From NCBI RefSeq assembly GCF_900059565.1, contig NZ_FIZW01000002.1:1228501-1292500 (forward strand): a DNA stretch of 64,000 nt, written 5' to 3'. Positions 25,943-34,411 of the stretch are shown here, one piece after another. The position numbers and the translations under genes are program-made. The notes below the pieces were generated by a model, which saw nothing but the letters and a program-made list of their open reading frames with translations, did not search any database and was not told the DNA's origin. Numbering within the stretch: the first letter of the stretch is position 1; every line of letters begins with the position of its first letter. Source of the stretch: Murdochiella massiliensis (GTDB lineage: Bacteria > Bacillota > Clostridia > Tissierellales > Peptoniphilaceae).

Positions 25943-26635
25943 CTATTGTTCGGCTTTTCCGCGAAAAGCGGCGAGCGCCTGATGATAGGCGGCAACCGGA
26001 TCCTCGGCCTTGGTGATGGAACGGCCGACCACGATGTAGTTGCTGCCAAGACTTTGGGCCATTTCCGGTGTCGTCACGCGCTTCTGGTCGTCTTTACTGC
26101 CTTCGGCAAAGCGAATGCCCGGCGTAACCGTCAGAAAAGCATCTCCGAGCGCTTCATGTACCATGGGCGATTCCAGCGGCGAACAGACCACGCCGTTAAG
26201 TCCGGAGGCCTTAGCTAACGAAGCATATTGCACGATGACGTCGTTGATATCACCGGCAATGCCCAATTCCCGATTCATGGTTTCCTGCGAGGTGGAAGTC
26301 AGCTGCGTGACCGCCAGCAAAATCCCATCGGGATAGCCTTCACGCGCAGCGCGCATCATGTCACTTCCTCCGGCGGCATGCACATTGGTCATATCCACCT
26401 GCAAGCGGTGCAGCTGACGCAAGGCGCATTCGGCGGTGTGGGGAATATCATGCACTTTCAGATCCAAAAAGATGGGATAGCCCAAATCTTTGATCTCGCG
26501 CACGATGTCCGCGCCCTCCGCGTAGAAGAGCTCCATGCCGATTTTCACAAACGGCTTTTCGTCGCGAAAGGAATGAAGAAACGTCATCGTTTCGTGGCGA
26601 TCGGCAAAGTCTAAGGCGATAATGACCGATTTCAT
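25943..26635 (-). CDS. pyrF: Orotidine 5'-phosphate decarboxylase
   Basis: It gives UMP by decarboxylation. The 230-residue TIM-barrel starts MKSVIIALDFADRHETMTFL, has the catalytic FLDLKVHDIPHT block near residues 55-66 and the phosphate-binding TPGIR and YIVVGRSITKA near the end. This is the usual length. ATG 26635 follows AAAGGATG; a longer open frame upstream to 26740 overlaps pyrD and is not needed. Confidence 0.95.
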   Translation of the reverse strand: MKSVIIALDFADRHETMTFLHSFRDEKPFVKIGMELFYAEGADIVREIKDLGYPIFLDLKVHDIPHTAECALRQLHRLQVDMTNVHAAGGSDMMRAAREGYPDGILLAVTQLTSTSQETMNRELGIAGDINDVIVQYASLAKASGLNGVVCSPLESPMVHEALGDAFLTVTPGIRFAEGSKDDQKRVTTPEMAQSLGSNYIVVGRSITKAEDPVAAYHQALAAFRGKAEQ

Positions 26636-26678
26636 GTTACATCCTTTCCGGGGTTCGTGTTTCTGCTGTGACACAGGC

Positions 26679-27644
26679 TTACTTTTTTGAAGCGTTTTCG
26701 GGATGCGCTGTACCGATAATTTCCGACAGATTTTCCACACCCAGACGATCCGGCATGGCTTCGAGGTCGGTCAGCAGAGCATCCCATATGTCGGGATCCG
26801 CCAATCCGGAAGCTCCAATCTGCACGGCAGATGCACCGGCCATCATCATCTCGACGACATCTTCCGCCGTCTGCACACCGCCGCAGCCGATGATCGGCAC
26901 CGAAACGGCTGCATACACGTCGTAGACCATGCGCAGCGCAATGGGGAAAATGGCGGGCCCGGATAGTCCACCGGTGCCGTTGGCCAGAAGCGGCGCGCGT
27001 TTTTTCCAGTCGATGCGCATCGCTTTGACGGTGTTGATGAGGGTTAACCCGTCGGCACCGCCCTCCACGGCAGCGCGCGCCATGGCGACAATATCCGTCA
27101 CATTGGGCGTCAACTTGACGAAGAGCGGCTTATGAAGGACGGCTTTAACCGCTGCGGTCACCGCTTTCGCTGTTTCGGGATGTACGCCGAATTCCATGCC
27201 GCCGCTATGTACGTTGGGGCAGCTGATGTTGAGCTCAATCGCGGCAATCTGTTTCTGCGCGTCCATCTTTTTGGCTACATCGACATAGTCGTCCACCGAA
27301 AAGCCGGCAACGTTGGCGATCATGCCTTTGTGCGAAACAGCCGCCAGCTTCGGAAGTTCTTCGGCAATCACCCGGTCCACGCCGGGATTTTGCAATCCCA
27401 CGGCATTGAGCATTCCCGAGGCGCTTTCCGCAATACGGGGAAGAGGGTTGCCGAATCGAGCTTCTCGCGTGGTGCCCTTCAGGGCAATGGTGCCGAAAAA
27501 ATCCGGATCCAGCGCATCGGCACGTTCATAGCCGAAACCGTAACAGCCACTTGCCGGAATCAGCGGATTATCCAGGGTCAACCCCGCAAAGGAGACGGCA
27601 AGGCGCGGTGTTTTCCGCGCTACAATGCGTTCGTTCATGCCCAT
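26679..27644 (-). CDS. pyrD: Dihydroorotate dehydrogenase catalytic subunit, class 1B
   Basis: It oxidises dihydroorotate to orotate using FMN and, through PyrK, NAD+. The 321-residue product has NPLIPASGCYGFG near residue 28, the ELNISCPNVHSGG block near 140 with the class 1 active-site cysteine nearby, and IPIIGCGGV-type phosphate binding (VPIIGCGGVQTAEDVVEMMM) near 255. AAAGGAGGAG lies before ATG 27644, which overlaps the pyrK stop by 10 bp. A frame extension to 27947 lies wholly inside pyrK. The pairing with pyrK defines class 1B. Confidence 0.95.
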   Translation of the reverse strand: MGMNERIVARKTPRLAVSFAGLTLDNPLIPASGCYGFGYERADALDPDFFGTIALKGTTREARFGNPLPRIAESASGMLNAVGLQNPGVDRVIAEELPKLAAVSHKGMIANVAGFSVDDYVDVAKKMDAQKQIAAIELNISCPNVHSGGMEFGVHPETAKAVTAAVKAVLHKPLFVKLTPNVTDIVAMARAAVEGGADGLTLINTVKAMRIDWKKRAPLLANGTGGLSGPAIFPIALRMVYDVYAAVSVPIIGCGGVQTAEDVVEMMMAGASAVQIGASGLADPDIWDALLTDLEAMPDRLGVENLSEIIGTAHPENASKK

Positions 27645-28390
27645 GGCAACTCCTCCTTTCGGAATACCGGCCCTTCTTTGCAGACACGGCGTGGACCGTT
27701 GGTCGTTTCCACCGTGCAGCCCATACATACGCCGACCGCACAGCCCATGCGCTCTTCTAAACTGAACGCACCGTCCATTCCCTTTTCCTGCATGGTGGCA
27801 AAAAGAGCGCGAAACATCGGCATCGGGCCGCAGGAATAGATATAGAGCCCTTCTGGACGATGCGTTTTGCAAAGTGCCTCCACGCCCGGAAGAACGGTTC
27901 CCTGCGTGCCGGTGCTCCCGTCCATGGTGAAAAGTTCTACTCGGCACCCCAGGGCACGAAAGTCGTCCGCGAGGAAAATTTCGTCTTTGGTATTGAAGCC
28001 CAAGAGCACCACGGGCGTCTTTTTCTGCGCAATCAAGGCTTTGGCGAGCCCGAAGAGGGGCGGAACGCCCACGCCGCCGCCGATCAATACCGGGGTCTTG
28101 CCCTCACTGTCGGAAAGCGTAAAGCCGTTGCCCAGACCGACGAGCGCATCCAGCGTTTCCTCGGTGATCGTGGACAAGGCGGCAGTGCCTTTGCCGACGA
28201 CTTTATAAAAGAGGCGCAGTCCTTCGGCATCCCAGTCGCTGACGGACATCGGGCGACGAAGGAAGAAGCCGGGCAGACGAAGCGCCAGGAATTGTCCGGG
28301 CGTGTGCATGGCGTGAGTGTCTCCGGCCAGGCGAAGCTCATACGTGTCTTTCGCGACGAGACGGTGCGAAACAATGCGAAATTCAGTCAA
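27635..28390 (-). CDS. pyrK: Dihydroorotate dehydrogenase electron-transfer subunit
   Basis: This FAD and [2Fe-2S] subunit passes electrons from PyrD to NAD+. The 251-residue product has the FAD-binding RRPMSVSD block near residue 53, the NAD-binding LIGGGVGVPPL near 109, and a cysteine set CAVGVCMGC plus a later VCKEGP that ligates the cluster. I prefer the TTG start at 28390, eight bases after AGGAG and overlapping the pyrC stop by 8 bp (TTGACTGA); an ATG ten codons upstream lacks a ribosome site. The length then fits the family. Confidence 0.93.
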   Translation of the reverse strand: MTEFRIVSHRLVAKDTYELRLAGDTHAMHTPGQFLALRLPGFFLRRPMSVSDWDAEGLRLFYKVVGKGTAALSTITEETLDALVGLGNGFTLSDSEGKTPVLIGGGVGVPPLFGLAKALIAQKKTPVVLLGFNTKDEIFLADDFRALGCRVELFTMDGSTGTQGTVLPGVEALCKTHRPEGLYIYSCGPMPMFRALFATMQEKGMDGAFSLEERMGCAVGVCMGCTVETTNGPRRVCKEGPVFRKEELPWA

Positions 28391-29786
28391 GGCGGCGCTC
28401 CTTCCAGCTCGGATCTTCATAGGCGATCTCTCCGCCCACCAGCGTAGCCTGACATACACCGCGTACCGTCCAGCCGGCAAACGGCGTTGCCCGTCCTTTG
28501 GAAAGGAAGGTTTCCGGGTCGATGGTCGTAGCGGCGTTAAGATCCCAAATACAGAGATCCGCGGGGGCACCCGGTTCGATGCCGGTTGCGATGCCAATAC
28601 TTTCCTTCGCTTCTTTAATAGAAGAAAGCGAGAAGGCTGTTGCCGGACCCAAACTCATCGCATGAAGCAAGCGTTCTAAAGAGAGTTTTCCCGTCAGCAC
28701 CAAGCGTGTGTAGAGAACCGAAAAGGCGGTTTCCAGCCCGACGATGCCGTTTGCGCTATGCGCGAGACCGCGTGCTTTTTCTTCCTCGGCATGGGGCGCG
28801 TGATCGGTGGCGACGGCCAAAAGCGTTTCGTCCGCCAGCGCCTCTATGAGCGCCTCGCGATCCGCACCGGAGCGAATGGGCGGATTCATGCGAAAGCGCC
28901 CGTCGTCCTCGAGATCTTCATCGGTCATGGTGAGATAATGCGGCCCCGTTTCGCCGGTAACGGCAAGGCCCCGCTTTTTGGCGTCACGCACGAGCGCAAC
29001 GGATTCTTTCGTAGAAATATGGCAGACGTGGTAGCGTGCGCCGGTTTCTTCGGCCAAGGCAATATCCCGTTCCACCTGTTTCCATTCACTTTCCGACGGA
29101 TTGCCGGGAAGGTTGTGTCGCTTGGCGTATGTACCGTCGTGAATGACGCCGCCGCGCACGAGCGGAAGATCCTCGGCATGGGCAACAATAGGCTTTCCCA
29201 GCGCTTTTGCAGCCAGCATGGCTTCCCGCATGCGCGCACCGTTCGCCACGCCGACCCCGTCGTCCGTAAAGCCGACCACATAGGGAGCGAGCGCTTCAAA
29301 ATCCGCGAGCGTTTCGCCCTTTTCTCCACACGTAATGGCTCCGTAGGGAAGCACATGCACGACGGCATGCTGCCGAATCACTTCACGTTGCGCTTCCAGG
29401 TTTTCCCACGAATCGGGAACGGGACGCAGATTCGGCATGGTACAGCATACGGTGTATCCGCCGTGCGCCGCTGCCTTACTGCCCGTCTCGATGGTTTCCT
29501 TATACGAAAAACCCGGTTCGCGGAAATGCACGTGCAAATCAACGAAACCGGGAAACAAGTGAAGGGAAGAACAATCCATCACGTATTCATGATTTTTTTG
29601 GGAAACTGCGAAATGATTTTGAACACCGTGGGCACGATTTTTAGAATCGCGGGAACAGGAAAGCGCTTCAGTGGAAAAAGACGAAGGATCGAGACGAACA
29701 ATACGTCCGTTTTCAATGGTGACATCCATTCTCTGCAAATGATCCTGATAAAAGACCGTTCCATTCACGAGCTTCAGCTTGTTCAT
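28383..29786 (-). CDS. pyrC: Dihydroorotase
   Basis: It cyclises carbamoyl aspartate. The 467-residue zinc amidohydrolase has the DLHVHFREPG metal motif at residues 83-92, conserved HAED and HISTKES blocks, and ATDHAPHAEEEK near 305. It is longer than the usual ~430 because residues about 36-66 (SSFSTEALSCSRDSKNRAHG and following) are an extra polar stretch before the barrel. ATG 29786 follows AAAGGAG by five bases; a GTG two codons earlier overlaps the ribosome site. It is the first gene of the pyr operon. Confidence 0.94.
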   Translation of the reverse strand: MNKLKLVNGTVFYQDHLQRMDVTIENGRIVRLDPSSFSTEALSCSRDSKNRAHGVQNHFAVSQKNHEYVMDCSSLHLFPGFVDLHVHFREPGFSYKETIETGSKAAAHGGYTVCCTMPNLRPVPDSWENLEAQREVIRQHAVVHVLPYGAITCGEKGETLADFEALAPYVVGFTDDGVGVANGARMREAMLAAKALGKPIVAHAEDLPLVRGGVIHDGTYAKRHNLPGNPSESEWKQVERDIALAEETGARYHVCHISTKESVALVRDAKKRGLAVTGETGPHYLTMTDEDLEDDGRFRMNPPIRSGADREALIEALADETLLAVATDHAPHAEEEKARGLAHSANGIVGLETAFSVLYTRLVLTGKLSLERLLHAMSLGPATAFSLSSIKEAKESIGIATGIEPGAPADLCIWDLNAATTIDPETFLSKGRATPFAGWTVRGVCQATLVGGEIAYEDPSWKERRLD

Positions 29787-29832
29787 GGCCACTCCTTTCG
29801 CTTTTGCCGCAGCATAGCGGCTTATCCGTGCT

Positions 29833-29862
29833 ATATTACTCTAACCGTGGAAGGCGCGTCAA
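29833..29862 (-). promoter_or_regulatory. Promoter of the pyr operon
   Basis: On the minus strand TTGACG (29857-29862) and TAATAT (29833-29838) are 18 bp apart. The leader before pyrC is only about 40 nt, too short for a PyrR-type attenuator, so control is probably at initiation or by the enzyme. Confidence 0.75.
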
Positions 29863-29886
29863 GAGGAGAATGCGTATTTTTAAGTA

Positions 29887-30753
29887 CTATATTTCGGACA
29901 AATTTTCTGTAATCTGCTTGAAGAAAGAAGAACTCCATACTTCTAATGTGGAGGGGTCTTGTACGAAAGGCTCGACATCACGTTTGGCTTGAACAAAATC
30001 GATCGTATCGAATCGTTCTTTCAGCATTTGTTTTACCTCTGCTAAAGAACATTCCGTCTCTGCAGGAATTGCGCCGGAGTCAATTAATCGCTCGCATAAG
30101 TGTCGGCGATTAAGTTTTGCCCCTCGGGAGAGATAGAAGACGTAATCATAGAGATCCCTTCCTTTTATCCGACTTTGCCATGCTCGACATAGAACCGCGT
30201 GGACTTTTCCTGCAAAAAGGGAGGACATATCATATAGCTTTACTTCATAGGGAATGGGTAACAAGCGATAGCGATGTTCAAAAGTTGCAAAGGATGGTGG
30301 GCAGACGTCCACTTCAAATTTTATTTTTACGACTTCGTTTTTTGCAATATTTGTTGTAATCGGATCATCTGCATAGAACAACAAAAGATGCTCCTTTGTG
30401 TTGCCCTTCAAAAAGGCCGAACGAATTGAACTGTCTTTTGTTTTTTCTTTTTCAGAAATTTCAACATTTAATCCAAATGCACTCACCTCTTTTTTCAGTT
30501 GAGGAAAGAAAGCAGAGAGATCAAAAGCGGGATTTTTTTCTTCGAGAGAAAAATCTAAATCCTCAGAAAAACGATCCAGCCCATAAAAAATTCTCAAGGC
30601 AGTTCCGCCGTAAAAGGCAGCTTGCTTAAAGAATCCTGCGCGAGATAAACCGCATAAAACGATTTCTTGCATAATTTCCTTCATCGCATTTTTCTTGTCA
30701 TAGACAGTATGTACACTATAATTTTTCAGCATTTGTTCGATCGATCGGTTCAA
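29887..30753 (-). CDS. abiEii: AbiEii-type nucleotidyltransferase toxin
   Basis: The 288-residue protein has the nucleotidyltransferase signature AAFYGGTALRIFYGLDRFSE followed by DLDFS near residues 45-70, as in AbiEii toxins, which stop growth by nucleotidyl transfer and give abortive infection. The DVCPPSF region and KGRDLYDYVFYL near 205 are also family-like. It starts 1 bp after the antitoxin gene stop, in the standard antitoxin-toxin order. The stop lies only 24 bp before the -35 box of the pyr operon, with no clear terminator, so readthrough into pyrC is possible. Confidence 0.85.
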   Translation of the reverse strand: MNRSIEQMLKNYSVHTVYDKKNAMKEIMQEIVLCGLSRAGFFKQAAFYGGTALRIFYGLDRFSEDLDFSLEEKNPAFDLSAFFPQLKKEVSAFGLNVEISEKEKTKDSSIRSAFLKGNTKEHLLLFYADDPITTNIAKNEVVKIKFEVDVCPPSFATFEHRYRLLPIPYEVKLYDMSSLFAGKVHAVLCRAWQSRIKGRDLYDYVFYLSRGAKLNRRHLCERLIDSGAIPAETECSLAEVKQMLKERFDTIDFVQAKRDVEPFVQDPSTLEVWSSSFFKQITENLSEI

Positions 30754-30754
30754 T

Positions 30755-31336
30755 TTAAAATCTCCTTAATAGTGCGTCGAGTCTTTTGACGTTTGTACTG
30801 TGATAAGCATTGCTGTAGGAGGCTATTTTTTCTTTATTTAAATTTTTGATTGCGGCGGATTCGATGCGTAAATCTTCTGTCAGCAAACGTTGCAGTTCCT
30901 TTTGGTTTGGGACAGGAGAGATCGTATAGAGCTGATCACATAGCGCTTTTTCCGGTTCCGCGATGCGATAAAAATAGTCTCCTTCTTGCACAACACGCAG
31001 ACCCAATGGAAAGGCTTCAGAGGGCACATCACGATAGGTAAAAGTTCCGAAAGAGGTTTGATACTTTTTTTTCTTCTTCTTTTCAAAGGTTGCGCTGGTT
31101 ACGACATATACAGCCTCAGGGATTAGAGCATAGTAACTTAGGGCAAAGGCAAACGAAATGTAGGACGGCCCATATATGCTGCCGGCAAGAAAGTGTGCGG
31201 GAACATTTGGCTCCGTTTCATACAGCCCCTTCGTTATCGGAAAGTATTCGCCACGTTTTACCATTCGCTGTAGCTTCGATTTCGGAGAGGCATATTCGTT
31301 TAGTTGTTCTAAAAGCATAGCCGTTGTTTTTATCAT
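30755..31336 (-). CDS. abiEi: AbiEi-type antitoxin
   Basis: The 193-residue product matches AbiEi antitoxins: an N-terminal winged-helix part (QRMVKRGEYFPITKGLYETE) and a C-terminal part with ASFEKKKKKK-like basic stretch, AEPEKALCDQLYTIS and SYSNAYHSTNVKRLDALL. AbiEi represses its own promoter and neutralises AbiEii without direct binding (type IV). An uninterrupted Lys6 (near residue 85) is coded by an A-rich run that could slip. The promoter is seen at 31356-31384. Confidence 0.85.
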   Translation of the reverse strand: MIKTTAMLLEQLNEYASPKSKLQRMVKRGEYFPITKGLYETEPNVPAHFLAGSIYGPSYISFAFALSYYALIPEAVYVVTSATFEKKKKKKYQTSFGTFTYRDVPSEAFPLGLRVVQEGDYFYRIAEPEKALCDQLYTISPVPNQKELQRLLTEDLRIESAAIKNLNKEKIASYSNAYHSTNVKRLDALLRRF

Positions 31337-31355
31337 TTTTTCACCTCATAGTACT

Positions 31356-31384
31356 ATTATGCGCGACTATCTGGTGAAAATCAA
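31356..31384 (-). promoter_or_regulatory. Promoter of the abiE operon
   Basis: TTGATT (31379-31384) and CATAAT (31356-31361) on the minus strand with 17 bp between. It lies about 20 bp upstream of the start codon, so the leader is very short. Confidence 0.65.
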
Positions 31385-31609
31385 ACATTATTGATTACGT
31401 TTAAGAGGAAACGCTTCTACTTTTTAACTGTTAAATTCAATCTCTTGCCGTTTACGTAATAGACGAATATTTCGGTGTCGAAATAAGGCATTATACATTC
31501 CTAGAAGAAAAAAAGACCGATCTCGGGTAGAATAAAAAGGCACGAAGACCTTGGTATGAGGATAAGGCGTGCAGCTGCGTTGATGGAAACGCACAAGAAA
31601 GGACTTCAC

Positions 31610-33061
31610 ATGGCAATTAACGGGGTAATGGTACAGTCATTTGACTGGGAATATCCGGCGGACGGGTCGTTCTATCGTCGGTTGGCGGAAATGGCGGAAG
31701 CGATGGAAAACATGGGCGTGACAGCGGTGTGGATGCCACCTGCCCATAAAGGCACGAGCGATCAGGACGTCGGCTACGGCAGTTACGACTACTGGGACTT
31801 GGGTGAGTTTGACCAGAAAGGCACCGTGCGAACGAAATATGGGACACGCGAAGAACTGGAGGCCTGTATCAAAGCGTTGCATGATCACCATATTGCCGTC
31901 TATGCTGATATGGTCTTTAATCACAAGGGCGGTGCGGATGAGACAGAAGTTTTTCGCGCGGTGATGGTCGATCAGAACGACCGCACAAAGGATGTCGGCG
32001 AGGCGCATGACATCGAGGCGTGGACGAAATTCACGTTTCCCGGTCGCAAAGGAAAATATTCAACCTTTCAGTGGCATTTTTACCATTTTACGGGCGTCGA
32101 TTATGACCAGCACACCGATACGACCGCCATTTTCCGCATTTTGGGGGACGGCAAGTATTGGTCGGACGATACCGATTCGGAGAAGGGTAACTTCGATTAT
32201 CTGATGAATGCCGACATTGACGTTGCGCACCCCGATGTGCAGAAGGAGCTGATGGATGTTGCCTATTTCATGATTGATGCCATCGGCTATGACGGTTTCC
32301 GCTATGATGCGTTGAAACACATTGATACGGGATTTATTGATCGCCTCTCGGCCTTTATTCTCGACTATAACCCCGATTTTTTCTTTGTCGGCGAGTACTG
32401 GAAAAACAGTGAAAGCAAGATGAAGCATTATCTGGAGGAGACAGATTATAACGTCCATCTGTTCGACGTGCCGTTGCATTTCCATTTTGCCGAGGCTTCG
32501 CGCAATGAAGACTATGATATACGCCAAATCTTTGATGACACCTTGGTAGCGACAAATCCTGTGCAAGCCGTGACGTTTGTGGATAATCACGATTCGCAAC
32601 CCGGACAGGCGCTGGAAAGCTGGGTGGATCCGTGGTTTAAGGAAATTGCCTACGCACTCATTCTTTTGCGTCGTGACGGTTATCCCTGCGTATTTGCCGG
32701 CGATTATTATGGTATTCCTTCGGCGGAGTATCCGGGCGTAAAAGAAGCCCTGCTTTCGTTGATGGATGTGCGGAAGGAATTCGCCTATGGCGAGCAGGAT
32801 GATTATTGGGTGACGCCGACGAAGATCGGTTGGGTGCGTCGGGGCAATGAGGAACATCCCTATCCGCTGGCTGTCCTGATTTCCACAGGAGATATGGATG
32901 AAGAACGGATGTTCGTTGGTGAGCAGGAAGCAGGTCAAGTCTATTGTGACCGCAGCGGAAAAAATGCCGACATCACCATTGACGATGAGGGCTTCGGTCT
33001 GTTTACGGTTGCGCCCGGTTCGGTCACGTATTGGACGCGTCGCGACCTTCCGGAATGCTGA
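31610..33061 (+). CDS. Cytoplasmic alpha-amylase (GH13)
   Basis: It hydrolyses alpha-1,4-glucans. The 483-residue protein has no signal peptide, so it acts inside the cell, probably on glycogen-like stores or imported maltodextrins. GH13 blocks are clear: DMVFNHKGG near residue 101, GFRYDALKH with nucleophile D233, FVGEYW with acid E262 and FVDNHDSQ with D328. Length and the QDVGYGSYDYWDLGEFDQKG block fit the AmyA/GH13_5 group. GAAAGGA precedes ATG 31610; the open frame extends upstream without a ribosome site. The RNase H gene follows after 8 bp. Confidence 0.94.
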   Translation: MAINGVMVQSFDWEYPADGSFYRRLAEMAEAMENMGVTAVWMPPAHKGTSDQDVGYGSYDYWDLGEFDQKGTVRTKYGTREELEACIKALHDHHIAVYADMVFNHKGGADETEVFRAVMVDQNDRTKDVGEAHDIEAWTKFTFPGRKGKYSTFQWHFYHFTGVDYDQHTDTTAIFRILGDGKYWSDDTDSEKGNFDYLMNADIDVAHPDVQKELMDVAYFMIDAIGYDGFRYDALKHIDTGFIDRLSAFILDYNPDFFFVGEYWKNSESKMKHYLEETDYNVHLFDVPLHFHFAEASRNEDYDIRQIFDDTLVATNPVQAVTFVDNHDSQPGQALESWVDPWFKEIAYALILLRRDGYPCVFAGDYYGIPSAEYPGVKEALLSLMDVRKEFAYGEQDDYWVTPTKIGWVRRGNEEHPYPLAVLISTGDMDEERMFVGEQEAGQVYCDRSGKNADITIDDEGFGLFTVAPGSVTYWTRRDLPEC

Positions 33062-33069
33062 GGTGGACG

Positions 33070-33687
33070 ATGACCTATTATGCGGTTCGCGTCGGCAGAA
33101 AACCAGGGATCTATTCCACCTGGGCATCCTGTCGTGAGCAGGTGCATGGCTATGCCGGCGCACAATTTAAGAAATTTACGACCGAGGAAGAGGCGAAAGC
33201 GTATATGCAAGACGCTGCAGCGGCAAGCGAAAACACGATTCCGGAGAACATTCCGGAAGGGGAGTGCCACGCCTATGTGGATGGCTCTTTTAACAGCAAA
33301 ACCCGAACATTCGGCTACGGCGTCGTCTTCTTTTCCGCGCACGGAAAAGAAATCTTTTACGGCTCGGGAAAGGATGAGCATGCCCGCCATCGCAATATTG
33401 CCGGTGAGCTTCGCGGTGCAGAGAAGGCGATGGATCTTGCCCTCGCTCAACACGCAAAAACGTTGACCATCTACCACGACTATGCCGGTATTTGCCACTG
33501 GGCATTAGGCGAATGGAAAACCAACGTTCCCTTGACGCGCGCATATGCCGAAAAGGCCAAAACGGTGCGTGAACAGCTTACTCTTCGCTTTGTTAAGGTA
33601 AAGGCACATACCGGAAACACCTATAACGAAGAGGCGGACGATTTGGCAAAAAAAGGGGCAGGGTTGGTAAAAAAAGAAGCGACATGA
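33070..33687 (+). CDS. rnhA: Ribonuclease H1 with viroplasmin-type N-terminal domain
   Basis: It removes RNA from RNA-DNA hybrids. The N-terminal ~45 residues (YYAVRVGRKPGIYSTWASCR...FKKFTTEEEAKAYM) form the hybrid-binding domain of RNase H1. The catalytic domain has the acidic residues in AYVDGSFN (Asp), GELRGAEKAM (Glu), YHDYAGI (Asp) and the last Asp in NEEADDLAKKGA. ATG 33070 follows GAGGTGG. It starts 8 bp after the amylase stop and likely shares its transcript; the terminator overlaps the end of the gene. Confidence 0.93.
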   Translation: MTYYAVRVGRKPGIYSTWASCREQVHGYAGAQFKKFTTEEEAKAYMQDAAAASENTIPENIPEGECHAYVDGSFNSKTRTFGYGVVFFSAHGKEIFYGSGKDEHARHRNIAGELRGAEKAMDLALAQHAKTLTIYHDYAGICHWALGEWKTNVPLTRAYAEKAKTVREQLTLRFVKVKAHTGNTYNEEADDLAKKGAGLVKKEAT

Positions 33688-33716
33688 TCTAAAAATCATG
33701 TCGCTTGTCGTTTTTT
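33679..33716 (+). terminator. Terminator overlapping the rnhA stop
   Basis: GCGACATGAT (33679-33688) pairs with ATCATGTCGC (33695-33704), followed by TTGTCG and T6. The left arm contains the stop codon of the RNase H gene. Confidence 0.85.
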
Positions 33717-33767
33717 AGCGATCGAAAAATATGCAATCAGCAAATATATTGTTTCCCGAAAGGTCTG

Positions 33768-34157
33768 TTATTCCAGCGTAGACGTGCAATGCGGACAACG
33801 CGTTGCATCAATGGCCACTTCGGATTTGCAATAGGGGCAAGTTTTTGTGGTTGGAGCCTCTTCTTTTTTCGCCGGAGCCATTTTATTGAATGCTTTAATC
33901 AGAAGAAACATCACAAAGGCAATAACGAGGAAGGAAAAAACGGCGTTAATAAAGTTTCCGACGGAAAAGAGAATCGGCCCGGCTTGTATCGTCCATTCTT
34001 TGAAGTTGACCCCGTTTAGAAAGACATTGAGAATCGGCGTAATCAGATCCGCCACCAGAGAATCGATAATTGCTTTGAACGCGGCGCCCATAATCAGACC
34101 AACCGCCATGTCCAGCACGTTTCCACGCGCAATAAAGGCTTTAAATTCTTTGATCAT
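33768..34157 (-). CDS. mscL: Large-conductance mechanosensitive channel with C-terminal zinc ribbon
   Basis: The 129-residue MscL opens under membrane tension and releases solutes in hypo-osmotic shock. The N-terminal helix plus TM1 (FIARGNVLDMAVGLIMGAAF), periplasmic loop and TM2 (about 66-88, INAVFSFLVIAFVMFLLI) are typical. Instead of the usual cytoplasmic helical bundle, it ends in a zinc ribbon with C107, C110, C121 and C124 (CPYC...CPHC). AAAGGAG lies before ATG. It is a single gene, convergent with rnhA. Confidence 0.94.
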   Translation of the reverse strand: MIKEFKAFIARGNVLDMAVGLIMGAAFKAIIDSLVADLITPILNVFLNGVNFKEWTIQAGPILFSVGNFINAVFSFLVIAFVMFLLIKAFNKMAPAKKEEAPTTKTCPYCKSEVAIDATRCPHCTSTLE

Positions 34158-34355
34158 TTGTATCTCCTTTTGTTGTTTCGCGCTGTTTTTATTGGCGCTA
34201 TCATTTTCATTATCGGCTCTTCTTAAACATCCGATACAATTACGCCTTTTCTCCGGCGCTTTCGTTCCACGCCTGTATACCCAAAGCGCGTAAGAACCTA
34301 TAATTTTCTTTTCTTTTGCCCACGCTGGGCAATGGTATTGTCCAAAAGGATTGTC

Positions 34356-34389
34356 TATAATAGAAAAAAAGGCCGGATGATCATCCGGC
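34356..34389 (+). promoter_or_regulatory. hppA promoter region with an 18-bp palindrome
   Basis: A TATAAT at 34356-34361 is followed by a perfect palindrome GCCGGATGATCATCCGGC at 34372-34389, which would begin near the transcription start and end 22 bp before the start codon. No good -35 box is placed at 17 bp. The palindrome could be an operator or a 5' stabilising hairpin. Confidence 0.55.
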
Positions 34390-34411
34390 GAAGTCTTGTT
34401 TGGAGGTAAAC

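Noticed and set aside
29787..29832. PyrR attenuator in the pyr leader
   Set aside because: The leader is only about 40 nt and has no terminator/antiterminator pair.
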